From: DAOUAT01 sp964551735
GTDB taxonomy: Bacteria; Chloroflexota; Anaerolineae; CG2-30-64-16
Assembly: GCA_964551735.1 (NCBI GenBank)
Contig: CAZKEF010000001.1
Location: 248,001-312,000, forward strand
Direction of reading: 5' to 3'
DNA length: 64,000 nucleotides
Positions 8,748-17,058 of this stretch are shown here, in pieces. How positions within the stretch are numbered: position 1 is the first letter of the stretch; the number at the start of each line of letters is the position of its first letter. Both the position numbers and the translations under genes were made by a program. The notes under the pieces are model-generated. The model saw only the letters and a program-made list of their open reading frames with translations, was not told the DNA's origin and did not search any database.

Positions 8748-8782
8748 TCGAATGGTTATTATTCATCAAGGAGGACGCCATC

Positions 8783-10222
8783 ATGTCTCGTGCACTTCGT
8801 TGGTACGACTACATCACCATCAACATCTTCTTCTTCGGCCTTACGGCCCTTTCACAGACTAACGGCCTAGTCTTCCCGCTGCTAGTGCAGGGCTTCGTCG
8901 GTGAAGCGCAGAAAGGCGCCTACCTGGGCCGGCTGCGCTTGTGGACGCTGATGGTGGCGCTGCTGTGGCAGGCAGTCATCGGCATGTTGTCGGATCGGAG
9001 CACGCTGCCCTGGGGCCGGCGACGACCGTTCATTTTCATCGGCACGGTAGGCATCCTGATCTTCATCGTGTTGATCGGCGTATCCGCGGGCATGACCGGC
9101 ATGCCCGGCTTCTGGTTCCTGTTCGCCATGGCCATCCTGCAATCGTTCGCGGCCAATACCGCTCACGGCGCACAGCAGGGCTTGATCCCCGACCTGGTGC
9201 CCGAAGACAAACGCGGCCGCTTCTCCGGTATCAAAGCCGTGCTCGAAGTGCCCCTCCCGATGCTGGTGGTCTCCTTCACGGTCGCCACGCTGATCGGCGC
9301 GGGCAACCTGTGGGCGGGCCTGGGCGTGGTGATGGCAGTATTGGTGATCGTCATGCTGCTTGCCATGCTGGCGCCGGAAAAACGGCTGGCCGCCGCGGTC
9401 GGCCCCTTCAACTGGGCGCCCATCCTGCGCCTGGCGCTGATGACCGGCATCTTCACGGCGATCATCCTGGGGATGGGCGCCGGCACGCAACAGATCAAAA
9501 CCTTGCTGAGGTCGCTTACCACCCCCGCGGCGCTTCTGCCGGCCGCCGGGTTGATTGGGCTGCTGGCGATCGCGATCACCGTGGCAATAGGCGTGTGGAT
9601 CAGCGTGCGCATCAGCATTGGCGCGGAGGCAGCGCAGAAGAACCCATCGTTCACCTGGTGGGTGGTGAACCGCCTGGCATTCCTGGTGGGCACCACCAAC
9701 CTGTCGACGTTTGCGGTTTATTTCCTGCAAGGGCGGCTGGGGCTGGTGCGCGAGGAGGCCGCGGGGCCGGCTGCGCTGTTGATGGCCGTGATCGGCGTCT
9801 TCATCCTGGTCTCGGCGTTGCCCAGCGGCTGGCTGGCCGACAAGTTCGGGCATAAGCGCCTGACCGGCATCGCTGGCCTCACTGCCGCCCTGGGGGTGGC
9901 CATCGCCCTGCTGCAGCCAAACATGACCGTGATCTACGCAGGCGGCGGCCTGATCGGCATCGCAACCGGCCTCTTCTACGCGGCGAACTGGGCCCTGGGC
10001 ACCGAGCTGGCCCCACGGGCCGAAGCAGGCCGCTACCTGGGGATCTCCAACCTGGCCGGCGCAGGCGCGGGGGCCGTGGGCGCCTACATCGGCGGCCCGC
10101 TGGCCGATTTCGTCACTGCGCAGTTGCCCGCACTGCCCGGCGCGGGATACATCCTGCTGTTCGCCATCTTCGGCGTGATGTTCTTGCTCTCAGTGGTTGC
10201 GCTGCGGGGTGTGCGGATATAG
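8783..10222 (+). CDS. MFS transporter (SLC45/GPH-like sugar porter)
   Basis: The 479-residue protein has about 12 membrane segments and the GPH/SLC45 signature 'GMLSDRSTLPWGRRRPFIFIG' between helices 2 and 3, plus a second-half 'GWLADKFGHKRLTG'. It is probably a cation-coupled sugar or glycoside porter, but it is distinct from the 3944-5347 porter. The start is supported by AAGGAGG 8 bases before the ATG. A strong hairpin follows directly at 10232-10272. Confidence 0.8.
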   Translation: MSRALRWYDYITINIFFFGLTALSQTNGLVFPLLVQGFVGEAQKGAYLGRLRLWTLMVALLWQAVIGMLSDRSTLPWGRRRPFIFIGTVGILIFIVLIGVSAGMTGMPGFWFLFAMAILQSFAANTAHGAQQGLIPDLVPEDKRGRFSGIKAVLEVPLPMLVVSFTVATLIGAGNLWAGLGVVMAVLVIVMLLAMLAPEKRLAAAVGPFNWAPILRLALMTGIFTAIILGMGAGTQQIKTLLRSLTTPAALLPAAGLIGLLAIAITVAIGVWISVRISIGAEAAQKNPSFTWWVVNRLAFLVGTTNLSTFAVYFLQGRLGLVREEAAGPAALLMAVIGVFILVSALPSGWLADKFGHKRLTGIAGLTAALGVAIALLQPNMTVIYAGGGLIGIATGLFYAANWALGTELAPRAEAGRYLGISNLAGAGAGAVGAYIGGPLADFVTAQLPALPGAGYILLFAIFGVMFLLSVVALRGVRI

Positions 10223-10231
10223 CCATAGTGA

Positions 10232-10272
10232 AGCCAAAGGCCGCAGCGGCGATGCTGCTGCGGCCTTTGGCT
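10232..10272. terminator. Strong bidirectional hairpin terminator
   Basis: AGCCAAAGGCCGCAGC (10232-10247) pairs perfectly with GCTGCGGCCTTTGGCT (10257-10272), giving a 16-bp stem with a 9-base loop. It sits between two convergent genes and can end transcription from both sides. There is no long U-run. Confidence 0.8.
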
Positions 10273-10292
10273 CTAACCCAGAGAAGGCGAGA

Positions 10293-10493
10293 TCAAAGCT
10301 CAGTGATCGTGATGGCGCCCTCTTCGCAGCTCGACTCGCATGAATAGCAGCCGATGCACTCATCAGGATCGCCCTTGAACATGGCATACTGCTTGCCGTT
10401 CTCCTCCACCAGGGCGATGAGTTCCTGCGGACAGGAATCAACGCAGTCCCCGCACGCCTGGCACTTCTCGATATCAATAGTTACCACGTACAT
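10293..10493 (-). CDS. 2x[4Fe-4S] ferredoxin, paralogue of the dsr-cluster ferredoxin
   Basis: A 66-residue ferredoxin with two CxxCxxCxxxC clusters ('CQACGDCVDSCP' and 'CIGCYSCESSC'), a small cytosolic carrier of low-potential electrons. It is about 60% identical to the ferredoxin at 46818-47018 (40 of 66 positions by eye), an unusually close pair. The ATG at 10493 has GGAGG 7 bases upstream; the longer reading frame to 10634 adds residues with no ferredoxin character and overlaps the promoter of the divergent operon. It stands opposite the CHAT operon and shares a 200-base divergent spacer with it. Confidence 0.9.
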   Translation of the reverse strand: MYVVTIDIEKCQACGDCVDSCPQELIALVEENGKQYAMFKGDPDECIGCYSCESSCEEGAITITEL

Positions 10494-10623
10494 GTTCTTG
10501 CCTCCGATTAAGATCGAGCGGCCTTGCTGATTTCTGCAGGCCAAACGGTAATACTCTAACACCTTGCTTCCCTCAAGCACATGATCGCAGTCAGGTTCGT
10601 GATAGATGTTTTTGCACAAGTGA

Positions 10624-10652
10624 TTGACTTGCACGGCGCAAAGTAATATAAT
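10624..10652 (+). promoter_or_regulatory. Near-consensus sigma-70-type promoter of the CHAT operon
   Basis: TTGACT (10624-10629), a 17-base spacer and TATAAT (10647-10652) match the housekeeping consensus with one change in the -35. The expected start of transcription is near 10659, leaving a leader of about 40 bases before the ATG at 10701. It is the best promoter I see in the window. Confidence 0.8.
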
Positions 10653-10700
10653 CTATTTGCATCTTTGTAGCGGCTCGATCAAACGAGGGAGACCATGACA

Positions 10701-13265
10701 ATGATCGAGTACTTGGACTTCGACCTCCGTATTACAAGCTCGCCTACGGGTTACCGCGCTCAAGTGCTTTGTGCGCCGGCCGGCGAGGCGAGCGACGAGT
10801 TCACCCTGCCCTTCTCGAACGACGAGATCGAAATCTTTCGCCTGCGAGTCGGCCGGTCAACCCAGGGCACGCGCCGCATGGAATCTCAGGAGTTGTCTGC
10901 GGCCAAGACCTTCGGTGGCAAGCTCTTCCGGGCCGCGTTCGGTGGCAACGTGCAGAGCTGCTTCCGCAGCAGCCTGGAACAAGCGGTTGCGCAGAATAAA
11001 GGACTGCGCCTGCGCTTGCGACTCACCGATGCGCCCGAGCTGGCCGACCTGCCGTGGGAATATCTCTACAACCCAGATCTCAACCGCTTCTTCGGGCTCT
11101 CCGTTGAAACACCCATCGTGCGCTATCTCGACCTGCCCACCCAGATCAAGCCACTGGCGATCCGACCGCCGCTGCGCCTGCTGGTCATGATCGCCAGCCC
11201 GTCCGATTATCCCACCCTGGCCGTGGAGGAAGAATGGCGTCAACTGCAGGACGCCCTCGCTGGCCTGCTCCGCAAGCAGATCGTCGCGATTGACCGGTTG
11301 GACCCGCCAACGCTGCCGGCGCTGCGGGCCCGGCTGCGCGCCAACGGTTATCATGCTTTTCATTTCATCGGCCACGGCGCCTTTGATGAGAACGTCCAGG
11401 ATGGCTTGTTGCTGATGGAGGACGCTTCTGGCCGGGGCAAGGCTGTCCCAGGGCAATTGCTGGGCGCCCTTCTCCACGACGAGCGGACGTTGCGCCTGGC
11501 CGTGCTGAACGCGTGCGAAGGCGGTCGCGCGTCACGGACCGATCCCTTCGCCGGCGTCGCACAAAGCTTGCTGCAGCAAGAGATCCCCGCCGTCATTGCC
11601 ATGCAGTTCCCGATCACCGACGAGGCTGCGGCCGCGTTTTCGCGCGAATTCTACGCGGCTGTTGCGGTCGGTCTGCCCGTGGACGCCGCGCTGGCCGAGG
11701 CGCGCAAAGCCATCCTCACCGACGTCAGCGATGTGGAGTGGGGCAAGCCGGTGCTTTACCTACGCGCGGCCGATGGCCGGGTGTTCGATATCGCTGGCCC
11801 GATCACGCAACCCGCGTCCGACCCCCGTGCCGGCCCTCAGCCATCAGCGCAGCGCCTCGCCGAGCTATACGATCAGGCGCTCGGCTACTATTACACCGAC
11901 CAGTGGGGCCCAGCGATCCAAGCTCTCCAGGAGATCCTGGCGTTGCAGCCCGACTACGAAGACGCAGCCAACAAGTTGACCGCGGCAACCCGGCAGCAAA
12001 CCCTGATGGAGAACTACACGGCGGGCCAGCACGCGTACCAAGCCGGCGCCTGGGCGGAAGCTGTCCACTGGCTGGAGGCTGTCGTGACCCTTGAGCCGGG
12101 TTATCACGATGCGGGGACACTGCTGGCCGAAGCCCGTCGCCGCCACAATCTGGCCGAGCTTTACGCCGAAGCCCAACGCGTGTTCAAGACCAGCAACTGG
12201 CAGGCTGTGCTCAATATCGGCGAGCGCATCGCGGCCCTGGCGCCGGATTATCCCGACCCCGACGGCCTGGTTGCGACGGCGCGTGAACGGCTGGCGGCTG
12301 AGGGACAGGAACACCGGGCGGCTGGAGCGTACAGGCAGGGCTTGCGCTACCTGGATGCCAAGATGTGGGCCGAAGCGGTGGCGGCGTTCGAACAGGCCGA
12401 GGCGGCGGTGCCCGGCTACCAACAGGCGGCGGATCTTGCGGCGCGGACGCGCCAAACGCTGGCCGATCAAAAAGCCGCGGCAGAGCGCGCGGCGCGCGCC
12501 GAGGCGCTCTATCGCCAGGCTGCGCAGGCTCTCAAGGCAGGGCAGGTCTCGGAAGCCATCGGACATCTGGAAGCGCTTGAGCAGGCATCGCCCGGCTACA
12601 AGGAGGCGGAAGCGCTGCTCACGCGCGCGCGCATGACCCTGGCCGAACAGCAAGCCGCGGCGGAACTGGCAGCGCGAGCCGAGACGCTGTATCGCCAGGC
12701 AACGCAGGCTCTCAAGGCTAACAAGCTGGCAGAAGCGATCAGTCACCTTGAGGCGCTGGACAAAATGGCGCAAGGCTATCGGGACACTGAAAAACTGCTG
12801 GCCCAGGCCCGACAGCGCTTGGCCCAACGCGTTGCAGCCGAACAACGCCAGGCCCAGGTGAGTGATGCCTACCGCCGCGCGAACGAGGCATTGGCCGCGC
12901 GCGACTGGGACACAGCGGGCACCCTGCTGATGCAAGTCCAAACGCTTGAACCCGACTATCGCGATGTTGCCCGCAAGCTGGTTGAAGCCCGAGAGCAGGG
13001 CGCGTTGGCTGCGCGATTCAGCCGTGCCGTGGCACACTTGCAGGCGGGGCAGTGGGCCGAAGCCGTCGGCGCGCTGCGCGAGATCGTGGCCCAGGCGCCC
13101 AACTATGTTGATCCGGTCTACGGAAGCGCCGTCGGACTGTTGACCCAGGCGCTGCAACAAAAGGAACGGGCCGAGCTGCCGCCACCGCCGGCCCGGCGCG
13201 ACCGCCCGAAGCCACCCGATGAAGCAGCCAGACCGCGTGGCAAGCCGAAAGATATCCCGCGCTGA
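10701..13265 (+). CDS. CHAT-domain protease with C-terminal helical/TPR-like repeats
   Basis: Residues 1-370 form a CHAT (caspase-like) domain with its usual N-terminal beta-rich extension ('LADLPWEYLYN', 'ETPIVRYLDL'). The catalytic dyad is visible: His225 in 'FHFIGHG' and Cys272 in 'VLNACEGG'. The rest, about 480 residues, is a series of helical repeats of about 70 residues with motifs like 'AEAISHLEAL.....GYRDTEKLL.QAR', i.e. TPR-like scaffolding for partner binding. CHAT proteins are cysteine proteases used in cell-death and defence switches; the target here is unknown. The second ATG (10701) is preferred because GAGGGAG at 10685-10691 is 9 bases away, against 3 for the ATG at 10695. It is the first gene of a five-gene operon; the next begins 16 bases on. 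Its CHAT region is clearly paralogous to that of the gene at 17059. Confidence 0.9.
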   Translation: MIEYLDFDLRITSSPTGYRAQVLCAPAGEASDEFTLPFSNDEIEIFRLRVGRSTQGTRRMESQELSAAKTFGGKLFRAAFGGNVQSCFRSSLEQAVAQNKGLRLRLRLTDAPELADLPWEYLYNPDLNRFFGLSVETPIVRYLDLPTQIKPLAIRPPLRLLVMIASPSDYPTLAVEEEWRQLQDALAGLLRKQIVAIDRLDPPTLPALRARLRANGYHAFHFIGHGAFDENVQDGLLLMEDASGRGKAVPGQLLGALLHDERTLRLAVLNACEGGRASRTDPFAGVAQSLLQQEIPAVIAMQFPITDEAAAAFSREFYAAVAVGLPVDAALAEARKAILTDVSDVEWGKPVLYLRAADGRVFDIAGPITQPASDPRAGPQPSAQRLAELYDQALGYYYTDQWGPAIQALQEILALQPDYEDAANKLTAATRQQTLMENYTAGQHAYQAGAWAEAVHWLEAVVTLEPGYHDAGTLLAEARRRHNLAELYAEAQRVFKTSNWQAVLNIGERIAALAPDYPDPDGLVATARERLAAEGQEHRAAGAYRQGLRYLDAKMWAEAVAAFEQAEAAVPGYQQAADLAARTRQTLADQKAAAERAARAEALYRQAAQALKAGQVSEAIGHLEALEQASPGYKEAEALLTRARMTLAEQQAAAELAARAETLYRQATQALKANKLAEAISHLEALDKMAQGYRDTEKLLAQARQRLAQRVAAEQRQAQVSDAYRRANEALAARDWDTAGTLLMQVQTLEPDYRDVARKLVEAREQGALAARFSRAVAHLQAGQWAEAVGALREIVAQAPNYVDPVYGSAVGLLTQALQQKERAELPPPPARRDRPKPPDEAARPRGKPKDIPR

Positions 13266-13281
13266 AAGCCAGGAGGGCGCC

Positions 13282-14823
13282 ATGAACTTCGCCGAAATCG
13301 AGGCCCTATACCGCAGCTTGAGAGCGCAGCACGCTGCCGGCACACTCAGCGAAGCCGACTTCAAAGCCCAACTCCAGGACCTGATGATTGAAGACGATCA
13401 GGGCCGCTGGTGGATCATCGGCTACGAGACAGGGCAGTGGTATGTCCACGACGGAGAGCAGTGGGCGCCGGGTGAGCCGCCGCGGCCGCCGAAACCTGCG
13501 AAAGAGACCCGACCAGAGCTGCCGCAGCCCCAAAACCAGCGATCGGGCCCTGCACCGGCGGTTGAGACGCCTCCAGCCGAGAGAACCCGGCCAGGCTGCA
13601 CCAAGGTCACGCTGCGGCTAGCCGTCACGATCGGCGCCCTGGCAGTGGTGGCCGGGATCGGCTGGACCCTGTGGGGCAACGTACTGAGCCCCGGCCCGGC
13701 AGCTACGCCGACCCGGATGATCGCTCAGGCCTCACCTACGAGCGGCAACACGGCAGCAGCGAGTGGCAAGCTACAGATCGCCATTTTGGCGCCGTTGTCA
13801 GGTCCCGTCCCCGCCTTCGGAGTCATGACCCGCGACGGCGCTCTGCTCGCTATTGAGGAGTGGAACGCGAAGGGTGGCGTGTTGGGTAAAGAGATCGTGC
13901 CCATTATTAAGGACAGCCAGTGTACTGCCGACCCGGCAGTGAACGCGGCCAGACAAGTCATTTACGAAGACAAAGTGAAATTCATCGTGGGCGAAGTTTG
14001 CTCCAGTGCCTCTATCCCGATCTCCGAAATCGCCAACGCCGAGGGAGTGCTCCAGATCAGCCCTGCTTCCACCAATCCCAACGTGACAACAACACGAGAT
14101 GGTGTGACGAAGGATTACATCTTTCGCGCCGGGTTCATTGATTCTTTCCAGGGTAGGGTGGGCGCCAGGTTTGCCTTGAACGAATTGCAGGCCAGGAACG
14201 CCTTCGTCCTGGCGGAAGCGGGTGATGTCTACAGCCAGGGGCTGGCCGAGGTATTCATAGCGGAGTTCGAAGCTGGAGGCGGCTCCATCTCCCGTCTAGA
14301 GAACTTCCAGGCCGGCGCCACCGATTTCGCGCCCATCCTTGCCCGAATAGCCGCTGCGAAGCCGGACATCGTCTATTTATCTGCTTATTATAATAGCGTT
14401 AACCTCGTCACCCGGCAGGCTAAGGAGAAGGGCATCTCCACCATATTCCTCGGCGGCGATGGCTGGAATTCGACGGAACTAGATCTACGCGCAGCTGCAG
14501 GTGGGTTTTTCACCGATCAATATGCTCCCGATGCGACGACGCCGGCCGCCCTGGCATTCCAGAAAGCATTCTCAGAGCATTATAAGAAAGTGCCTGATAC
14601 CCTGGCTGCACTGGCGTATGACGCCACCAACATCTTGCTGCAAAGTATCCAGGAAGCCAACAGCGCTGACCCGGCCAGGGTGAAGCACGCCGTGGCCAGG
14701 ATCCGGTTCGTCGGCGTCACCGGTGTGATCAGTTTCGACGCGCAGCACAACCCGGTCAAATCGGCCACCATCATGGAAGTAACCGAGACAGGCGTGAAGT
14801 TTAAGACCATGGTCAATCCGTAG
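13282..14823 (+). CDS. Membrane-anchored branched-chain-amino-acid-type (LivK) solute-binding protein with cytosolic N-domain
   Basis: Residues 1-65 form a small acidic domain ending in 'GRWWIIGYETGQWYVHDGEQW', followed by a Pro-rich linker, one membrane helix (about 113-135) and a type-I periplasmic-binding fold of the Leu/Ile/Val receptor family ('IAILAPLSGPVPAFGVMTRDGALLAIEEWNAKGGVLG', 'ISPASTNP', 'FLGGDGW'). There is no signal peptidase site or lipobox, so the predicted topology is N-domain inside, binding domain outside, like a receptor rather than a transporter subunit. No permease or ABC ATPase lies nearby. Nucleotides 13324-13487 are nearly identical to 14920-15083 in the next gene. 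I chose the ATG at 13282 (AGGAGG 6 bases upstream); the frame opens earlier inside the previous gene. Confidence 0.85.
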   Translation: MNFAEIEALYRSLRAQHAAGTLSEADFKAQLQDLMIEDDQGRWWIIGYETGQWYVHDGEQWAPGEPPRPPKPAKETRPELPQPQNQRSGPAPAVETPPAERTRPGCTKVTLRLAVTIGALAVVAGIGWTLWGNVLSPGPAATPTRMIAQASPTSGNTAAASGKLQIAILAPLSGPVPAFGVMTRDGALLAIEEWNAKGGVLGKEIVPIIKDSQCTADPAVNAARQVIYEDKVKFIVGEVCSSASIPISEIANAEGVLQISPASTNPNVTTTRDGVTKDYIFRAGFIDSFQGRVGARFALNELQARNAFVLAEAGDVYSQGLAEVFIAEFEAGGGSISRLENFQAGATDFAPILARIAAAKPDIVYLSAYYNSVNLVTRQAKEKGISTIFLGGDGWNSTELDLRAAAGGFFTDQYAPDATTPAALAFQKAFSEHYKKVPDTLAALAYDATNILLQSIQEANSADPARVKHAVARIRFVGVTGVISFDAQHNPVKSATIMEVTETGVKFKTMVNP

Positions 14824-14877
14824 TTGCCGATCACTCAAACTGGTGGATAGCCAGCGCAGCCCGAGAGGAGGACGCCC

Positions 14878-16995
14878 ATGCAGTTCGCAGAGATCGAAAG
14901 GGAATACAGGCGTCTCAGGGCGCAGCACGCTGCCGGCACACTCAGCGAAGCCGACTTCAAAGCCCAACTCCAGGACCTGATGATTGAAGACGATCAGGGC
15001 CGCTGGTGGATCATCGGCTACGAGACAGGGCAGTGGTATGTCCACGACGGGGAGCAGTGGGTGCCGGGTGAGCCGCCGCGGCCGGTCCCTGAGACCCCAC
15101 CGCCTAAGCCCGCACTTGAAATTCCCGCACCGCAGGTCAGGGCTGAACCGCAGGAATCCATCGCCCGGCCGCTGCCGGTGGGAGAAGCCCACCCGCGTCC
15201 AACGCCGCAGCGCGCCAAAGGTCAGCCATGGCTCTGGGTGGTGGCCGGCATCGCAGGCGTGGTCTTGCTGGTTTTGCTGGTGCGGGCGGTTGAACGGATA
15301 GATAACCGGCCAACCCCGAAACCGGCCCCTATAGCAGCGCCTGCCCAACCCACGAAAGCCAGCGAAGCAACCAAGCTGCCCGAGCTCACCCAGAAACCCG
15401 AACCCACAAAAGCGCCAGCGCCGCAAGCGGCCCCGGCCGGCATCATCACACGCATCACCGCACCTGACTGCAACTACGGCGGCGAGATCAAAGCCATCGA
15501 GGTGCTGGACGATCTGACCGTCAGGTTCACGTTGTGCTACCACGACGTCGCGTTCCCGGCGAAGGTCGCACTGCCCCCCTTCGGCATCCTCCCGGCCGAG
15601 CACCTGATTGCCACCGGCGGCACGGGCAAGCTTCTGGAGGCGCCTATCGGCACGGGACCTTACCGGCTGACGGAATGGCGGCCGGATGAATTCGTGCGCA
15701 TGGAGGCCAACCCAAACTACTGGGGGAAGCCAGCCACGATTCCGAGGTTGGAGTTCCACTGGCTTGATAATGGGGATCTTCGCCTCGGTTACCTGCAAAC
15801 AGGGGATGTAGATGGCATTGACAACCCACCGCCCCAGGTCTATGCCTCGATCCGGGACAATGCCGACCTCCGGCTGTATCCGCGCCCCGGCTTGAACACC
15901 GGGTACCTCGGCATCAGCAACCTGGCCAAGCCGTTCGATGACGTGCGCGTGCGCCGGGCCGTGGCGCTGGCTATTGACCGAGAATGGCTGGTGAAAGACG
16001 TTTACCCGGCGGGCACAATCATTGCCACCCACTTCACCCCGTGCGAGCTCCCCAACGGCTGCACGGGCCAGCCGTGGTACGATTTCGACCCCGAGCTGGC
16101 CCGGATGCTGCTGGCTGAGGCTGGCTATCCCGATGGCTTTGAGACTGAGCTCTTCTACCGCGATGGTCCCCGCAGCTACCTGCCAGATCCAGAAGGAACG
16201 GCGCGGTACATTGCCGGCAGGCTGGAGGAGCTCCTGAACATTCGCGTTAAGCTGACGGCCAGGGAGATGGATTCAACTGCTTTCAGGGAGGCTACCTGGG
16301 GCGGTGAGTTCCCGCTTTACCTGTCAGGTTGGGACGTAGACTACCCTGACCCGGTCAACTTCCTGAGCCCTTACTGGAGCGAGTTCGGCAACCCGAGACT
16401 CGAAGACGGCTTCCCCGAGATTTGGGCGATTCTGAAAGAAGCAACGCTGACCGCTTCCCCCGTGATGCGCGCTGAGTTGTACGCCCGCGCCAACGACCTG
16501 ATCAAGCGTGAGGTTCCACTTGTGCCGCTGGTGCATGTCGGCTCGGCCGCCGCATTCCGGGCCGATGTGATCGGCGCGCACAGCAGCCCTTTGTATCTGG
16601 AGCAATTTGCCGCCATGAGCCTGAAGCAGGGTTCCACGCTGGTTTGGAAACAGGCGACTGCACCCAAAAGCCTTTACTGCGCGGACGAGATCTACGTGGA
16701 CACCTGGCGCGCCTGCGCACAGATCACCGAATCGCTGCTGGGGTTCCAGGTGGGGAGCGCCGAGGTGACACCAGCCTTGGCCCATCGTTACGAACCCAAT
16801 GAAGATCTGACAACTTGGACCTTTTACCTGCGACCGTCTGTGACATTCCACGATGGCAGCACGCTCGACGCCAGCGACGTCGTCACCAGTTGGGCCGTGA
16901 TGTGGGACGCGGCCAACCCGCTACACCGGGGCCGCACCGGCGCATTCGACTATTTTTTATGGATGTTCGACAAGTTCCTGAACGCGAAGAACTGA
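14878..16995 (+). CDS. Membrane-anchored, circularly permuted family-5 (oligopeptide-type) solute-binding protein
   Basis: The first 68 residues repeat the N-domain of the preceding gene ('GRWWIIGYETGQWYVHDGEQW'), then a Pro-rich linker, a membrane helix (about 118-138) and an OppA-like binding protein. The order of the family-5 segments is swapped. The domain starts with what is normally the middle ('AIEVLDDLTVRFTL', 'GTGPYRLTEW', 'ANPNYWG'), runs through the usual C-terminal half, and ends with the usual N-terminal part ('TESLLGF', 'PALAHRYEPNEDLTTWTFYLRPSVTFHDGSTLDASDVVTSW'). It is therefore a circular permutation, placing the old N-terminus last. The ATG follows GAGAGGAGG 7 bases upstream. 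It is likely a sensor, because no Opp permease genes are present. Confidence 0.85.
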   Translation: MQFAEIEREYRRLRAQHAAGTLSEADFKAQLQDLMIEDDQGRWWIIGYETGQWYVHDGEQWVPGEPPRPVPETPPPKPALEIPAPQVRAEPQESIARPLPVGEAHPRPTPQRAKGQPWLWVVAGIAGVVLLVLLVRAVERIDNRPTPKPAPIAAPAQPTKASEATKLPELTQKPEPTKAPAPQAAPAGIITRITAPDCNYGGEIKAIEVLDDLTVRFTLCYHDVAFPAKVALPPFGILPAEHLIATGGTGKLLEAPIGTGPYRLTEWRPDEFVRMEANPNYWGKPATIPRLEFHWLDNGDLRLGYLQTGDVDGIDNPPPQVYASIRDNADLRLYPRPGLNTGYLGISNLAKPFDDVRVRRAVALAIDREWLVKDVYPAGTIIATHFTPCELPNGCTGQPWYDFDPELARMLLAEAGYPDGFETELFYRDGPRSYLPDPEGTARYIAGRLEELLNIRVKLTAREMDSTAFREATWGGEFPLYLSGWDVDYPDPVNFLSPYWSEFGNPRLEDGFPEIWAILKEATLTASPVMRAELYARANDLIKREVPLVPLVHVGSAAAFRADVIGAHSSPLYLEQFAAMSLKQGSTLVWKQATAPKSLYCADEIYVDTWRACAQITESLLGFQVGSAEVTPALAHRYEPNEDLTTWTFYLRPSVTFHDGSTLDASDVVTSWAVMWDAANPLHRGRTGAFDYFLWMFDKFLNAKN

Positions 16996-17058
16996 AGCAG
17001 TGTTGTTAGCCCGACCGACAAACAGATGTACGGGCGAGCAAAACACCCGGAGGCCACC

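Noticed and set aside
10494..10634. N-terminal extension of the ferredoxin to 10634
   Set aside because: The added residues lack any ferredoxin similarity, overlap the divergent promoter, and the ATG at 10493 has a good ribosome site and matches the paralogue's start.
11865..13364. A 499-codon open frame on the minus strand opposite the CHAT-TPR gene
   Set aside because: Shadow of the high-GC coding strand: the translated protein is Arg/Leu/Gln-rich with no family pattern, while the plus strand has clear CHAT and TPR motifs and a ribosome site.
14572..16032. A 486-codon minus-strand frame spanning two solute-binding protein genes
   Set aside because: It crosses the boundary of two well-supported genes and has shadow composition.
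13282..16995. Ordinary ABC importers for amino acids and peptides
   Set aside because: There is no permease or ABC ATPase gene in the operon, no lipoprotein signal, and both proteins have a cytosolic N-domain and membrane helix instead.
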